A DNA stretch of 64,000 bases from Mucor racemosus (taxonomy: Eukaryota; Mucoromycota; Mucoromycetes; Mucorales; Mucoraceae). A program made the translations under genes and the position numbers. Every line of letters starts with the position of its first letter. The first letter of the stretch is position 1. Positions 21,958 to 34,259 of the stretch are shown in pieces. The stretch spans positions 434,001 to 498,000 of the forward strand of contig JAPEHQ010000005.1 of assembly GCA_027405735.1 (NCBI GenBank), in the 5' to 3' direction. The notes beneath the pieces were generated by a model. It did not search any database, was not told the DNA's origin, and worked only from the letters and a program-made list of their open reading frames with translations.

Positions 21958-23996
21958 TTAAGCGTTAATTTGTTGATTTTCGGCTGCGAACTTGTCCATT
22001 CTTGCTTCTAATTCAGGTCTGAAATGACGGATAAGACCTATTTATTGTAAAGGAAAAAAAATTAGATATCGTCATTATGATTAGAGTAATATTTATCCAC
22101 ATACCTTGCACTGGCCAGGCTATTGATTTTATTTAGAAAAAAAAAAAGAGAAAAAAGAAAGGGTGTTAATCGCAATTGCGCATATATTTCATGGGTTTAA
22201 CTTACCAGCGGCATCACCAAGAGCACAGATAGTATGGCCTTCGATTTGCTTTGTTAATTCCCAGATTTGTTCAATTTCTTCTCTTTGACCACGACCAACT
22301 TCGAAACGATCCATCATGGATTCGAGCCACTTGGTACCTTCTCTACAGGGTGTACATTGACCACAGGATTCATGACGATAGAACTTGGCAAATCTAGAAA
22401 TAGCACCAACAATATCTGTGGACTTGTCCATAACAATAACAGCTAAAAGAGAGTTTTAATTGAGGCTCTGAATCGAATTATTCTTCTAAAACTTACCAGC
22501 TGTACCAAGACCAGATTGAACATCACGAAGAGCATCAAAATCCATTCTATATATTCGATAAATTAGAATGAAGAAAAAATCACAGCATAAATAAACCAAC
22601 TTACAAAACATCTTCACAAATATCTTTGGGGATGACAGGGACGGAGCAACCACCGGGAATAATACCAAGCAAGTTATCCCAACCACCTCTGATACCACCA
22701 CAATGCTTCTCGAGCATTTCTTTCAAGGGCATTGACATCTCCTATGAAGTTTTATACCAAGTTAATATATTTTTGCAGTTAATCTATAGTTTTTTTTTTA
22801 CCTCTTCGAAAGTAGCAGGATGGTTAACATGACCTGAAACACAGAAAAGCTTGGTACCAGAGTTACGAGGACGACCGAAACCAGCAAACCAGGAACCACC
22901 ACTATATTTATATTAGATATCGATTTACATTTATATTTGTCAAATTATTTTACCGTCTGAGAATAGTAGGAGCAACAGCGACAGTTTCGACATTGGTGAC
23001 AGTAGTAGGACAACCAAAGAGACCGATATCAGCGGGGAATGGGGGCTTCATTCTAGGCTTACCTTGCTTGCCTTCAATGGATTCAATCAAACTGGTTTCC
23101 TCACCACAAATATAAGCACCAGCACCACGATGAATGTAAACATCAAAGTCATAACCAGTACCACAAGCATTCTTACCAATCAAACCAGCCTTATAAGCTT
23201 CGTCAATTGCAATTTGAAGGTTGTTGGCTTCTTGATAAAATTCACCACGAATATAAATATAAGCTATATCAAAAAATTATTAGTAAAAAATTAATTGATT
23301 ATATTTCATGTATGCAAATTTACCAGCATTGGCCTTCATGGCAGAACCAGCAAGAAGACAACCTTCAACCAATTTGTGGGGATCACCACGAAGAATTTCA
23401 CGATCCTTACAGGTACCAGGCTCACCTTCATCAGCATTGATAACGAGATAACGAGGACTAGATGAAAAAATAATGATAAATGATTGAATTCCTCTATATA
23501 TAATATCAATATTATTACCGGCCATCTAAAGGTTTATTCATGAAACTCCACTTGAGACCAGTAGGGAAACCAGCACCACCACGACCACGAAGACCAGATT
23601 CCTTCATTTCTTTAAGAATCCATTCATGACCCTTAAGGACCATTTCCTTGGTCTTGTACCAATCACCACGCTTCAAGGCACCCTTCAAACGAAAGTCGTG
23701 CTTCATGTAAAGATTGGTGAAAATACGATCTTCATCGCTGAGATTACCAAAGGTTGTCTTTCCAGTGATAGGGTTGGCATTTGGGTCGGGTGTTGCTTCA
23801 GTAGCAAAAGTGCGTGCTACGGAAGGAAGGGCTCTAAGTTGTTGACGAGCTAATATAGGTGCAGCTGTAATTTGTTTAACAAAAAAAAAAAAAAAAAAAA
23901 AAAAATAGAGGGTTAATTAAAGGCTGTAAAAAATTTCCACAATCATTCCAAATCATCTAAATTATTACCACGTTTAACGGTAATTGTTCTCAACAT
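21958..23996 (-). CDS. NUO51: NADH:ubiquinone oxidoreductase 51-kDa subunit (NDUFV1/NuoF)
   Basis: Ten exons on the minus strand: 23996-23969, 23864-23519, 23457-23324, 23263-22954, 22901-22802, 22741-22605, 22546-22497, 22442-22206, 22119-22105 and 22037-21958. They join without a stop to 478 residues, close to the family length. The subunit binds NADH, FMN and 4Fe-4S cluster N3 in the matrix arm of complex I. Evidence: GRGGAGFP at residues 103-110 (FMN site), [28 protein letters not shown], and the N3 ligands C395, C398, C401 ([12 protein letters not shown]) and C441. The N-terminus (MLRTITVKR...) is a mitochondrial presequence. Exon 1 is only 28 nt and exon 9 only 15 nt. Intron 1 holds a run of 25 T on the sense strand. 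Confidence 0.96.
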
Positions 23997-24093
23997 TGAC
24001 CGATAATTTAAATATAAAAAAAGAGGGGGGTGAAAAGGTTTATAAGAGAGGGGGGTTGTTTAACAAAAGAGAAAAAAAAACAAGATCCTAAAT

Positions 24094-24360
24094 TCAGGTT
24101 GGCAGCCTTGTATCGTTGTTTTTTTTCTTTTTTTGTTTGGTAGGCCTTCTCATTTTCACCCCCAGTTTGCTCAGACTCCCCACATTATTTTGAATTTCCC
24201 AACCATGTTCTCTTGAATGACGTCGCATCGGATAGCCAATAAACCCAGGATGGATGGCTACACAATCCCCCCTTAAAATGTAGACTATACCATTCAAATC
24301 AAGGATATGGTCCTTACAAAATCTTGAAAATTCTCGGAAATCTGTTGCCATGGTAACCAA
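24094..24360 (-). CDS. Small hypothetical protein
   Basis: An 88-codon frame (an in-frame Met at residue 4 is an alternative start) just upstream of the complex I gene and divergent from the GH17 gene. The product has protein-like mixed composition (FREFSRFCKDHILDLNG, GFIGYPMRRHSREHGWE) and a basic C-terminus rich in K. No family recognised. Its start is 99 bp from the GH17 start, so the two would share a promoter region; its stop is 97 bp from the complex I start codon, which leaves little room for the latter's promoter. A non-coding frame is a real alternative. Confidence 0.35.
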   Translation of the reverse strand: MVTMATDFREFSRFCKDHILDLNGIVYILRGDCVAIHPGFIGYPMRRHSREHGWEIQNNVGSLSKLGVKMRRPTKQKKKKNNDTRLPT

Positions 24361-24459
24361 AAAATTACCCCTGAATTATAATTTTCTTATAAATTGACAT
24401 GTCTTGTGTCAAACATGTACATAACTGTTCTTTTTTCAATTGAATTCATAACTTAAATA

Positions 24460-25439
24460 ATGCTATCTAAGCTAATATTCATCACATGTTGCTTCGTATA
24501 TAATGTCATTGCGGCATCAAATACCTTTTATGGTCTCAACTACGGTGTAAGCAAAGATGCATGCCCTTCTTTTGATACTGTCAAAAGAGATTTCCGCATT
24601 TTATCTCAATATACAAACATTATTCGAGTGTACTCCATTAAAGACTGTAACATTGGACAATTCGCTCTACAAGCATCTCAAGAAAACAAGCTAAGGATTT
24701 ATTTGGGAATGTGGGTTGACAAGACTGATTCATTTGAAAAAGAATATGAAGCTTTGGAAACTCTTGTATCGTCAAATAGTTTGTACAATGTAGAAGCCAT
24801 TATTGTTGGCTCCGAAGTCATGTATAGAGAAGATATGGTTTCAAATGAGCTCGTAAAGCGTATCACAAAAGTTAAGAATTTAGTTGGACCAAAAGGCGTT
24901 AAAGTAACTACATCAGAGGTATACTATAAACTCTATCCTGATATTGTCGATGCTGTTGATTTTCTCATGATGTATGTATAAAAAAAACTACAACTGTTCA
25001 AGACAACTCATTTTAGTTTTCTACAGGAATGCATTCATCTATTGGGAAGGAGAGCATATTGATAATGCTGTTGATAAATTAAAAGAACATTTCTTGACAG
25101 TAAAAAGCATTTCTAAAGGAAAAGTAGTGCGTATTTCAGAAACTGGTTGGCCTGATCAAGGAGAACAATTCAAAGATTCAATTCCATTACCAGAAAATCA
25201 AAAAGAGTAAGTTTATTCTAGATTTGATTTATCCCTTCAAATTATTCAATTCATTTTATAGCTTTTTAATGAAAACATTGTGCATGACTCGTACATTGGG
25301 AATTGAAATGATTTGGTTCTCTGCTATTGATGAACTATATAAACCTGGGGTTGAAGGGCACTTTGGGTTATTAGATTCGAACAGGAAATTGAAATCTTAT
25401 TATCAGTTTAATAACTTGATGAATCCCTGTGTCTCTTAA
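24460..25439 (+). CDS. GH17 family beta-1,3-glucanase/glucanosyltransferase (Bgl2-like)
   Basis: Three exons, 24460-24971, 25027-25206 and 25262-25439, give 289 residues. Residues 1-18 are a signal peptide (LIFITCCFVYNVIAA), so the enzyme is secreted to the cell wall. GH17 landmarks: FYGLNYGV near residue 23, the acid/base glutamate E119 in VGSE, and the nucleophile E209 in ISETGWP. The C-terminus (WFSAIDE...GHFGLLDSNRKLK) is also typical. Family members hydrolyse or transfer beta-1,3-glucan. No GPI signal or serine-rich tail is seen, and the length matches the short Bgl2-like class. Introns are 55 bp each. Confidence 0.9.
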
Positions 25440-26820
25440 AAGAGATATCTCATATCAAATATACATAAAGCATTATTCTACATCAAAACAAATTGCATTC
25501 TTAATCCCGTAGCATAATTTCACATTTTAATAAAATGTTTTCTTTTAATACAACAATATACACAATATTCTATTTGGGTCAAGATATGTTTTACTATCTA
25601 TGGCAATATACAGGGGCAAATATCGAATACGGAATGAGAAAACATTTATATCATACATGGTATGTCCAACTATAATTTAGGGGTTATACTATACATTTAC
25701 CAGCCTCAAAAACCTATCGCAGGGAAAATGTGCTTATTAGAGTTTTTATGTGATATCCTCAAAAACTTAAACTGAAAAGCCGTTGTAATATCATACGTCT
25801 TACTTTTATTTATTTATTTTTGCTCCCTTGATGTTTGAAAAGAATATTAAATTGATTAATCTTTCAAAAAATATGATGACATGGAAGCTGCTCTATGAAT
25901 AATGTATATAAAATCAATGAAATGTTCACATTTTTGGTTGCTTGTTGGTCAAATAGATAGTTTAAAATGCACAGATACAATTACGTTACACAACTTACAT
26001 CTTTGAGTGCGCATAAACCTACCAAAATCATCAAAAAACGACATCGTTACTGAATTATTTATGAACTTTTCGCACTGTAAATATGGCTAAAACTATTTTC
26101 TGGACATTGCGTTATATACTTGATTAATCTTTTTTTCAATTTATACAATAGTAGCCAGTATGTGATACTATGTATCATACCATTTCGTTTAATATTGGCT
26201 GCTGACTACTGGCCACTTAAAAAACAATTCAATTTTTTAATAAAAAAAAAAGGATTATGATTTACTAATGTTTTTCTGGTATTTATTTGCTAATAGTTAT
26301 TTAAAACAGTATTTGAGATCTGCTGGTTTTTTTTTTTTGGAAAATAATGATACCGAACACATTACACATTACACTACAACTTTGATTATACATAAACGGG
26401 ACGTTTATCTATTAATCTTGGTTATATATGCTGGCTTTGGTTGATTTAGCTAGCGTTATTTCGAATTCGAATAATGGTCTGTCGAGCCATTGATCCCATT
26501 CAAAAAAGTGGACGTTTGATTCCCATATTATGGCTTAACCAGCAAATCAATGGGATTCTAACATTATAGCACTGGATACTGTTACAGCGTTATAATATAT
26601 TTTAAGACTTGCAGTCCATTTGGATCAATATTCATTTATTGCAAATATTTTTTCAGTTACTTATTAATTTATTTCGAATAGAGGAAGTGGTGGTTTCACT
26701 AAAAAAACGTGTGTTCTACTCCTTCAAAAAAGGCTGCTAGCTAGCTAATGAAATCAAGATATGTTATTCGTATATTTACTATACATTAAGTATAACTTCA
26801 AAATCCAATTTCAAGCCATT
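25440..26820. other. Intergenic, no gene seen
   Basis: AT-rich DNA after the GH17 gene. A locally palindromic stretch near 26150-26220 has agtagccagtatgtgatac answered by gctgctgactactggcc, a possible small inverted repeat. No frame above 60 codons. No known element recognised. Confidence 0.45.
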
Positions 26821-27052
26821 TGTAATGAGTCAAATATTTCAATTTCATTCATGCAAAACCTTGCCTCATTCCTTATATAACTACAGTACTAAAGGAAATC
26901 ATTTCATGATCCCTTGTAAATTTATCTGTCTTGTTACACTCCCTTCACTTTTATCTATTTACTAATAAATATCTAATTTACAAATAAGAACACCAATCTT
27001 CATTAATCCAATGATCACCAATTTATAATAACAAGAGTAATATCTATTAACC
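26821..27052 (+). mobile_element. Truncated LTR-like sequence, family 2 relative
   Basis: It starts TGTAATGAGTC and is about 85 percent identical to 55516-55745 (catgcaaaaccttgcctcat, aatatctaatttacaaataa). It contains tatataac and aataaatat in LTR order. The 3' end (ATTACA) is missing: similarity stops where family A copy 3 begins, so the element is truncated. Confidence 0.5.
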
Positions 27053-27059
27053 TAAAATT

Positions 27060-28330
27060 GACATAAAATTGATTGTAGAAAATTAAGTATTTAAACTGAG
27101 GTGTTAATTTTTTGTATTCACAAAATAGATCCAATTGAAAACTATTCCGTATTTTTTATTTCAGCAAAAAATATTGATTTTTTGTCTAGATAATCAAATA
27201 ATAGTTCACATTACAGCTTAAGTCTATAGTAACTGAGTTCCAAAATCGATTTGACAAATCGACTAGAAAATCATCAAAAAAACAAAATTGTTTAAATGCT
27301 CATGAACTGCAAAGTAAGTCGACCTAGCGTTCTAATTGGTTTTTGTACATCTTTGGATTCTGCGTCTATTTAAAAAAAATCAAATATATGTCTCATATCA
27401 AATTTTGCGCAAAATGCAATTAAAATTTTGGAGGTTTTTTGAAGATATACGTCATTTTTTATTAGCATATTTAAAATATAATAAATTGAAATGATGCGCA
27501 AAAAAATTATCTATCGATCGAGCTATTGCAAAATCTTGTAGCTACATTATTCGTAGAGGAAACAACACTTTTGTCAAAAAAATTTTCTGTTTCAGAATTT
27601 GGGATGAGGGTATACAGGGGGAAAATGGACGCTAGAAATGGAGGTACCTTTTTGTACACATTTTTGAGGATATCTCCACGAAAAATCAATATTTTGAAGA
27701 ACTCTAAATTGGGTCTAAGAGAGTTTGACGAGCTGGATAACATGAATGTAAAAAAAGCGTTGCTCAATTTAACGAATATTTTGAAATCTGTCTGCAAATA
27801 TACCGAAAAAATGAAAAAAAATAAAAGTGTTCAAAATTTTTTATACCAAAATATGTTATAAAGCACGTTGAAATAAGTATGTTTTATTATTAAATTATGT
27901 TAGTATAGCTTAATTTTTCGTAGAGTTATGAAGCCTCAAAGTTTTAAATTTTACCAGTGAAATACGCGTAAAAATCTGAAACATTAGCACTGAAAAATTA
28001 ATACCAACTGCAAAAAATAGGATATTTCCGGACACTTATTTTTGAATTAAAGCTGGACATCTCAGGTACATTGGCATATAATTTTTTCTTGGTGTTATTT
28101 AGTGAAAAAAAAAGTAGAACAGGAATGAAATGTGAGACCTAGTTTTTGAGAAAAAAGTAGTGAATTTTACATATTTTTGAGTCTTTCGTGAGATATAGAA
28201 TAAATTTAGGAATAGATAGCATAATGTGACCAATTTATATTCGTTTAGCAGCGCCTAAGGTATATCTTAAAATTGTTTAATATGAGGTTACTTATAGAAA
28301 GGAGGGCACGCTCCAATTTTGAAAGCTGAA
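27060..28330 (-). repeat. Dispersed repeat family A, copy 3 (inverted)
   Basis: Matches the reverse complement of copies 1, 2, 4 and 5; the edge facing 28330 is the shared caattttgaa motif seen at the left end of copy 5. The family frame lies on the plus strand here, 27526-27861 (111 codons), with MRVYRGK, LRISPRKINILK and KALLNLTNIL conserved. It is shorter than copy 5 at its inner end. Confidence 0.75.
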
Positions 28331-29131
28331 AACTTTGAAAATTCAGTTGAGAGTTCAATTTTCCTGGAAAACAGGTATGAAACCCAATTTAATTATTCAA
28401 GGTATCACAGCAACTCAATGGTTCATCAACTTTTGAGCGTAATTGTTTAGCCTTTACAATAAGAAAACAAAGGAAATTATTTTTTTGCTATTAAAAGGTG
28501 AATACATGGTTATTGAACAATGTTTTCATTATGCTTAGGTTTTACATTTACCTGGGTGATTCCTGTATTTAATATTAATAAAGTTTAAATGCATTATAAT
28601 AAAAAAGGGGAAAGGAACATCAAACCGAGACTTATGAAAGAGTAACTGAGACCTGCAAACTCGTTTAGTACTATTATCTTTCCGTATGCATAAAATTGAT
28701 CAACACAACAATCAATAAATAGGTATGCAATATTTTTAATGTAATTACATGTTTGTAAGTATGCAAAAGAGCAGAAAAAAGTTGAAAATCAATATGACAA
28801 AAGCATACTATTAACACAAAATGTGAAAAACAGCGCAGCCAGCAAGATTTCAAATGATAATTTCAAATGTTTGTTGTATTTGATACATTTTTAATGATCA
28901 TTTCGAGTGGTTTTACCACCGAAATCGAGTCACCTTTTTTTCAATCTGTTTAGAAAGTGGTGTGATGGAGACGCAAAGCCGAACTAAAAAAGACAGTGGC
29001 AGGAGGAGAAAGAACCGAAGAAAGAAGAGGAGAACAAAGCAGATCCTTATTGATTCTCTCTTTTCCCTTTTCCCTTTTCTTTTTTAATTTTTTATTCCTT
29101 TTTTGCTATTTTTTTTTTTTATACATTTATC
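28331..29131. other. Intergenic and leader of the kinase gene
   Basis: No frame. The last 100 bases before the kinase start are strongly pyrimidine-rich on the plus strand (ctcttttcccttttccc near 29058-29080), a common feature of fungal core promoters and leaders. Confidence 0.5.
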
Positions 29132-31087
29132 ATGTCTATGATTTATTCTACAGATACCGATAATTCTATATCTGCACCACTACCTACACATTTCTCTCCT
29201 AGTTTTCATTATTCAAGCAATAATCATAGTAGTAGTAGCAACAGTAGTTTCAACATTGATAGCAACAATAATAGTCAAGTTGAACTAACAACAGCATTTA
29301 CTGTTCCCGATAATTTTCAAATTCAAGAAAAACCAGCTGCAGCCGCTACCATTACCACACCGAAATCAAATTCTTGGTTTAATACGAATGCATTTCGACC
29401 AAATAACAAAGCTATTCGTCGAGTGGCTTCAGCACCTAATGCTAATAATTTACAACCTATTCGATCCTACACTTCCTCTACTTTACAGCAGCAAAGCATA
29501 GGCCAACAAGAGCAATTTGAAAGAATGAAACTGTGTAGAAGAACTTATTCTAGCAGTAGTATTAAAATAAAAAATGTAGAGGTTGGTCCTTCTAGTTTTG
29601 TCAAAGTCCGTATGTTGGGCAAAGGTGATGTTGGAAAAGTTTACATGGTTCGACAAAAAGGAACCGATAAATTATTTGCTATGAAAGGTAACATAAGCCC
29701 CTTTCATTTTGGTAAACCACAGCAACTAATTAATTCCTATTAGTCCTATCCAAGAAAGAAATGATCAAAAGAAACAAGATTAAACGCGCCTTGGCTGAGC
29801 AAGAAATCTTAATGACATCCAACCATCCATTTATTGTTACATTATATCATTGCTTCCAAAGCCAAGATTATCTTTATTTTGTAATGGAATACTGCATGGG
29901 CGGTGAATTCTTTCGAGGTAAAAAAAAAATCGAAATATTTATTACACAATTATTAATAGTTTTTTTTTTTTTTTCATTAGCATTACAATTGAGACCAGGA
30001 AAATGTTTAAACGAAGATGGAGCTAGATTTTATGCTGCGGAAGTTACAGCAGCTCTCGAATATCTTCACCTTCAAGGCCATATTTATCGTGATCTCAAGC
30101 CAGAGAGTAGGTTATTTTATAATTGCCATTTTCAATATCGATCATATAACTAAACTACAAGTACTAGATATATTATTACATCAAAGCGGACATATAATGC
30201 TCACTGACTTTGATCTGAGTAAAGGCTCCAGCCCACCTGGTAGACCTGGTGTAGTTAAATCAAAATCTCCAAACCAGGTAAGTTTTCCGAGAATAAAACA
30301 ATACAAACAATTATCCAACAAAAAAGAAAAAAAAATCAAAATAGCCTCCTTCAATTGATACAAAAAGTTGTGTTGAAGGTCTTCGAACAAATAGTTTTGT
30401 CGGCACAGAAGAATACATCGCACCAGAGGTAATTAAGGGCTGTGGTCATACAAGTGCAGTTGATTGGTGGACATTAGGTATTCTTATTTATGAAATGTTG
30501 GTAAGTAAATACTTAACATTTGAATGATTTGAATAGTTTTTAATAATTTATTTAGTATGGAACAACACCCTTCAAGGGAAGTGGTAGAAATGAAACATTT
30601 GCCAAAATCTTACACACAGAACCTCAATTTCCTCATCAACCTGCACCTTATAATGTTAATATTTCAAGTAACGGTAAAAATTTGATTCGTAAATTATTAC
30701 AAAAAGATGAACATACTCGACTTGGATCCCGTGCAGGCGCGGCTGATATTAAGCAACATCCTTTCTTTAAAAATACAAATTTCGCTTTACTAAGAAATAT
30801 GACACCACCCATTTTACCTGCCATATCAAAACCTAATGGAATTGATGCCATTAATTTTAGAAAAATTCAAGAAAGTATGAGTCTAGATTTGGAAGCTGAT
30901 GGTCTGAGGGTAATGAAAAAGATTGAAAAATCAAATCCATTTGAGAAATTTGATTCCCGTAAGTTTTTGTTTATATATTGCTACACAATAATTGGATTTT
31001 GGTTACTAATTAAGGCATCTTGTTTATTTAGTTACGTTGTATCACAATGGTGATTCTGATTCTGAACACGAAGATGAAAAAGAATAG
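29132..31087 (+). CDS. AGC-family serine/threonine kinase (FPK1/KIN82, NRC-2 type)
   Basis: Seven exons, 29132-29687, 29744-29917, 29981-30106, 30168-30277, 30345-30500, 30556-30958 and 31032-31087, give 526 residues. Residues 1-150 are S/N/Q-rich and disordered. The kinase domain has the glycine loop [12 protein letters not shown] near 162-173, lysine K185, catalytic D281 in YRDLKPEN, D299-F300-D301 at the metal site, and IAPE ending at 350. The DFD instead of DFG and the [12 protein letters not shown] loop are shared by fungal flippase kinases Fpk1/Kin82 and NRC-2. In yeast these kinases activate aminophospholipid flippases, so a plasma-membrane lipid role is inferred. The C-terminal extension (NPFEKFDS) resembles an AGC tail but ends soon after, and no FxxF hydrophobic motif is evident. 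Confidence 0.9.
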
Positions 31088-31371
31088 CTTCTTGATCATT
31101 TCACCACAAACAATACCCTTACTTTTTGTTTTTTTATTTAATATTAATACAATTTTGTTGCATAGATTTCTTTTTTTTTTTTAAAAAAAAAAAACAAATA
31201 ATATAAACGCATTTATAGCACGCACGCACACACACATACACACATTCATTCATACATTTAGAACGCACTTAATAACTCTAATACTAATATCATATTAAAT
31301 TTTGATTTTACAACCTCCCATTATTTTCAATTCTTAAAGAGTTTTGTTTAGGCCTTAAAAGGTACCTATCG

Positions 31372-31406
<35 letters not shown>

Positions 31407-31658
31407 TATCAGTATAAAATATAGTGTCTGGATTATACTCTATTGCTTTTGTTTACAGAAAAACGGTTCAATTAGCTTCATAGAATGTCCTTTTGGAACA
31501 GGATACGATTTTCGGAATACCAATTTTTTAAACATCAAAAAATGCAATAAATTAAAAACGAGATAGATTGCATGCCAATATTTATTATTTGAAGCTATGA
31601 TATATTATCTTGGAACATTACTATAAATAATTTGTTTATTTTATATACATAAAAGCTT
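31088..31658. other. Intergenic between convergent genes, with A-tract and CA microsatellite
   Basis: Contains a short CA-rich microsatellite near 31218-31245, a run of 29 A (31375-31403) and a ttttttttttttaaaaaaaaaa palindromic tract near 31170-31192. No gene. Confidence 0.6.
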
Positions 31659-34259
31659 TTAATAAATTGTAACAGTAATTGATGAAGGATTTTGTTGCTG
31701 TTCTCTTTGCTTTCTTTGATTTTGACGCCTATTACAAATAGAATACATTGCTTCTTCCACATCCCAGTGAAATGCAGGAAAAGTATCCTTTGGTAACAAC
31801 ACAACTGAGTTTGATTCTTGATATTCATGATATGAAGTTGTAGTCGCATGCAATGTAGATGTATCAAATGAGTCTGCTAGCATCATACCCATTGGATCAC
31901 ATAAACTATTCATTGTTGGTACACTGCCTGCACTGTAAAATGGAGTCTCGACTATAGGCGATGTATCTTTTGTATTTTCCAGATCAATCAAAGATGAAGA
32001 GATAGATTCCTTATTGATTTCGGGTAGATATCCAAACCCTGATTCGATCAATAATTGTCTTACTTGCTGATTTGCAATCTGGCAAAAGTGCCATTCTACC
32101 GCTTTACCACCGGCATAAAGATCTAAAGAGTGTTGCATAGCATGCAATGTGTGAAGCGCAGTTGCATCGAGTTTATCTACACTGCTAAAATCCAGTACAA
32201 TACATTCCAAATATGGCTTGAGAGCATGTCGATGTAGCATATCTTCTTTTGATGAAGCAACTGGTTGATTCCATGATCTTTCTTCTTGTTGTGGGCAATC
32301 AGCATTGTCATTACCTGATCTAGTACGAGATTTAACCAATTCAATCATTCTCTCAGTGACATAGTTTGCATTAGGGTACAAAATAGAGTTACTGAGCCGA
32401 ACAACAATTACACCAGCTGGGAGTGGATCCAAAATACCAGTAAAATGAGTATCTTTTTCATCAACAAAGATATAACGAGCTGATTTATCCATTCCATAAG
32501 CATCATGTGCAGCATTTTTTTTATGAGAAGTTGAAGACGAAGGTGATGCTGAGAGGTTGTTATATGCAGAATTTAGTTTTACACGACCCAAACTTGAAAC
32601 AGATGGGCGAGCTAGACGAAGTAACATGAGTAATAGTGATAAACCAACAGAAATGTAAATAGCAGTTTCAACATCCATGAAAAATGTAATAACAACAGCA
32701 ATGACAAAAATCATAAACTCTAAACTACTCTGATTCCAAAGAGCTTTGATAAAAGTGGGGCCTGAAATGAGATCAATTACTGCATGGATAACAACGGCAC
32801 CTAATACTGATTCAGGTATATAATAAAAGGCGGGTGTAAGTGCATATAATGCAAGTACAACAACAGCACCTGAAAATACACCAGCCATTGGTGTTTTTGC
32901 ACCTGAACGAGCCATAACAGCGGTTCGACTAAAAGCACCTGTACAAGGATATGCACTATAATATCATAAAGTTAATATCGCATTTAAACAAATTAAAATG
33001 CTAAACTTACCCGAAGAATGATCCGACAATATTACTCATACCGATAGCCAAAATTTCTTGATTTGGATTAATACTGTAATTACTCATACGACCAAATGAC
33101 TTTGCAACAGATACATGTTCCAAGATTAAAATCAATATAATGGAAGGCAATACACCACCAGCTTCTTTTAAAATAGTCATGTTTAAAGTTGGAATTGCCA
33201 TTGCATCAAATCCAGCAGGAACTTCTTGAATAATATCAATCAAAGGTTTATCATGATGTTGAACATTGACAATGTACGAGACCAGCGTACCCAAAATTAC
33301 AATCAAACCACTGCGCATAATTCCCAAAAAGAACAAAGGTTTCTTCAGTTTAGAAACCTTTTGACTTAAACGAGCACCACCTATTTTAATGATATACAAG
33401 GCCACCAGGGCTGTCAAACCAAAGGCAGCATCAAGCTTGGTCTCTGATAGATGCTTGAAAAAATTATAGAAAATCAAGTATGGGGAATCATGTGTATTCA
33501 CTGCCTTTAAGCCAAATACTTTAGGCCATTGGCCAAATGAAATTGTAATAGCTGAACCTGTCATATAACCAGCAATGACGGGTTCTGAGATGAAATCAAC
33601 TAGAATACCGAGTCGAATGAGACCTATCAGTGCTGTTACGATTCCGGCAAACAATGAAAGGCATACGGCTACTTCGGGTCCAGTGATATCTGGATGTGCT
33701 TCAGTTACTTTTGATACAGCTTGACCAACTAGCAATGAAACAACAGCTATACCATATCAATTAGTTTCAAGTCATTTTTTTGGCAGAAAGATCATTTTCT
33801 TACTAATAGGTCCTATACTAATATCTTTTGATGTTCCAAAGAAACAATATAATGTGACACCAACAAACGATGTACTATAATATGACGAATTTCATGTAAG
33901 CTAATGTTATCTATGCATATAAATATACTCACTATAAGCCATATTGTGGATCCAGATTTGCAATCTTTGCATAAGCTATTCCCTGTGGCACAATTAACAT
34001 ACCCACTGTAACACCCGCAATTGCATCTTGAACCAGCCACTATATTAAAAATAAGCATTGTAAGTAATTAGATCGACATGTATATAATACTGTGTTTGCT
34101 TACTGAAAGATTGTATCGATGGATCCATTGAATAATTGGAAATAGTCCTAATACATATGCTTTGAATTGTTTTGGAAAATTGTATAGATTTTCTCTAAAT
34201 TTTTGCTTGAATGTCAATGGTACATAGTTGATCAATACCGGATTTGATGCAGAGATCAT
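31659..34259 (-). CDS. SulP-family sulfate permease with C-terminal STAS domain
   Basis: Five minus-strand exons, 34259-34104, 34039-33933, 33874-33804, 33746-33011 and 32955-31659, give 788 residues. The protein imports sulfate across the plasma membrane. Evidence: the SulP entry region (WLVQDAIAGVTVGMLIVPQG) and ANLDPQYGLY, the GAYPCTGAFSRTAV signature at residues 357-370, about 10-12 hydrophobic segments up to residue 475, and a STAS domain at about 530-670 (PAGVIVVRLSNSILYPNANY; DFSSVDKLDATA at 612-623). A serine-rich loop separates membrane part and STAS domain. Introns are 55-66 bp. The sulfite reductase gene of the same pathway is about 14 kb away. The substrate is inferred from family resemblance to fungal SUL1/SUL2. 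Confidence 0.93.

Noticed and set aside
26150..26220. Small inverted repeat as a possible MITE
   Set aside because: Arms are short and imperfect and no flanking duplication was found.
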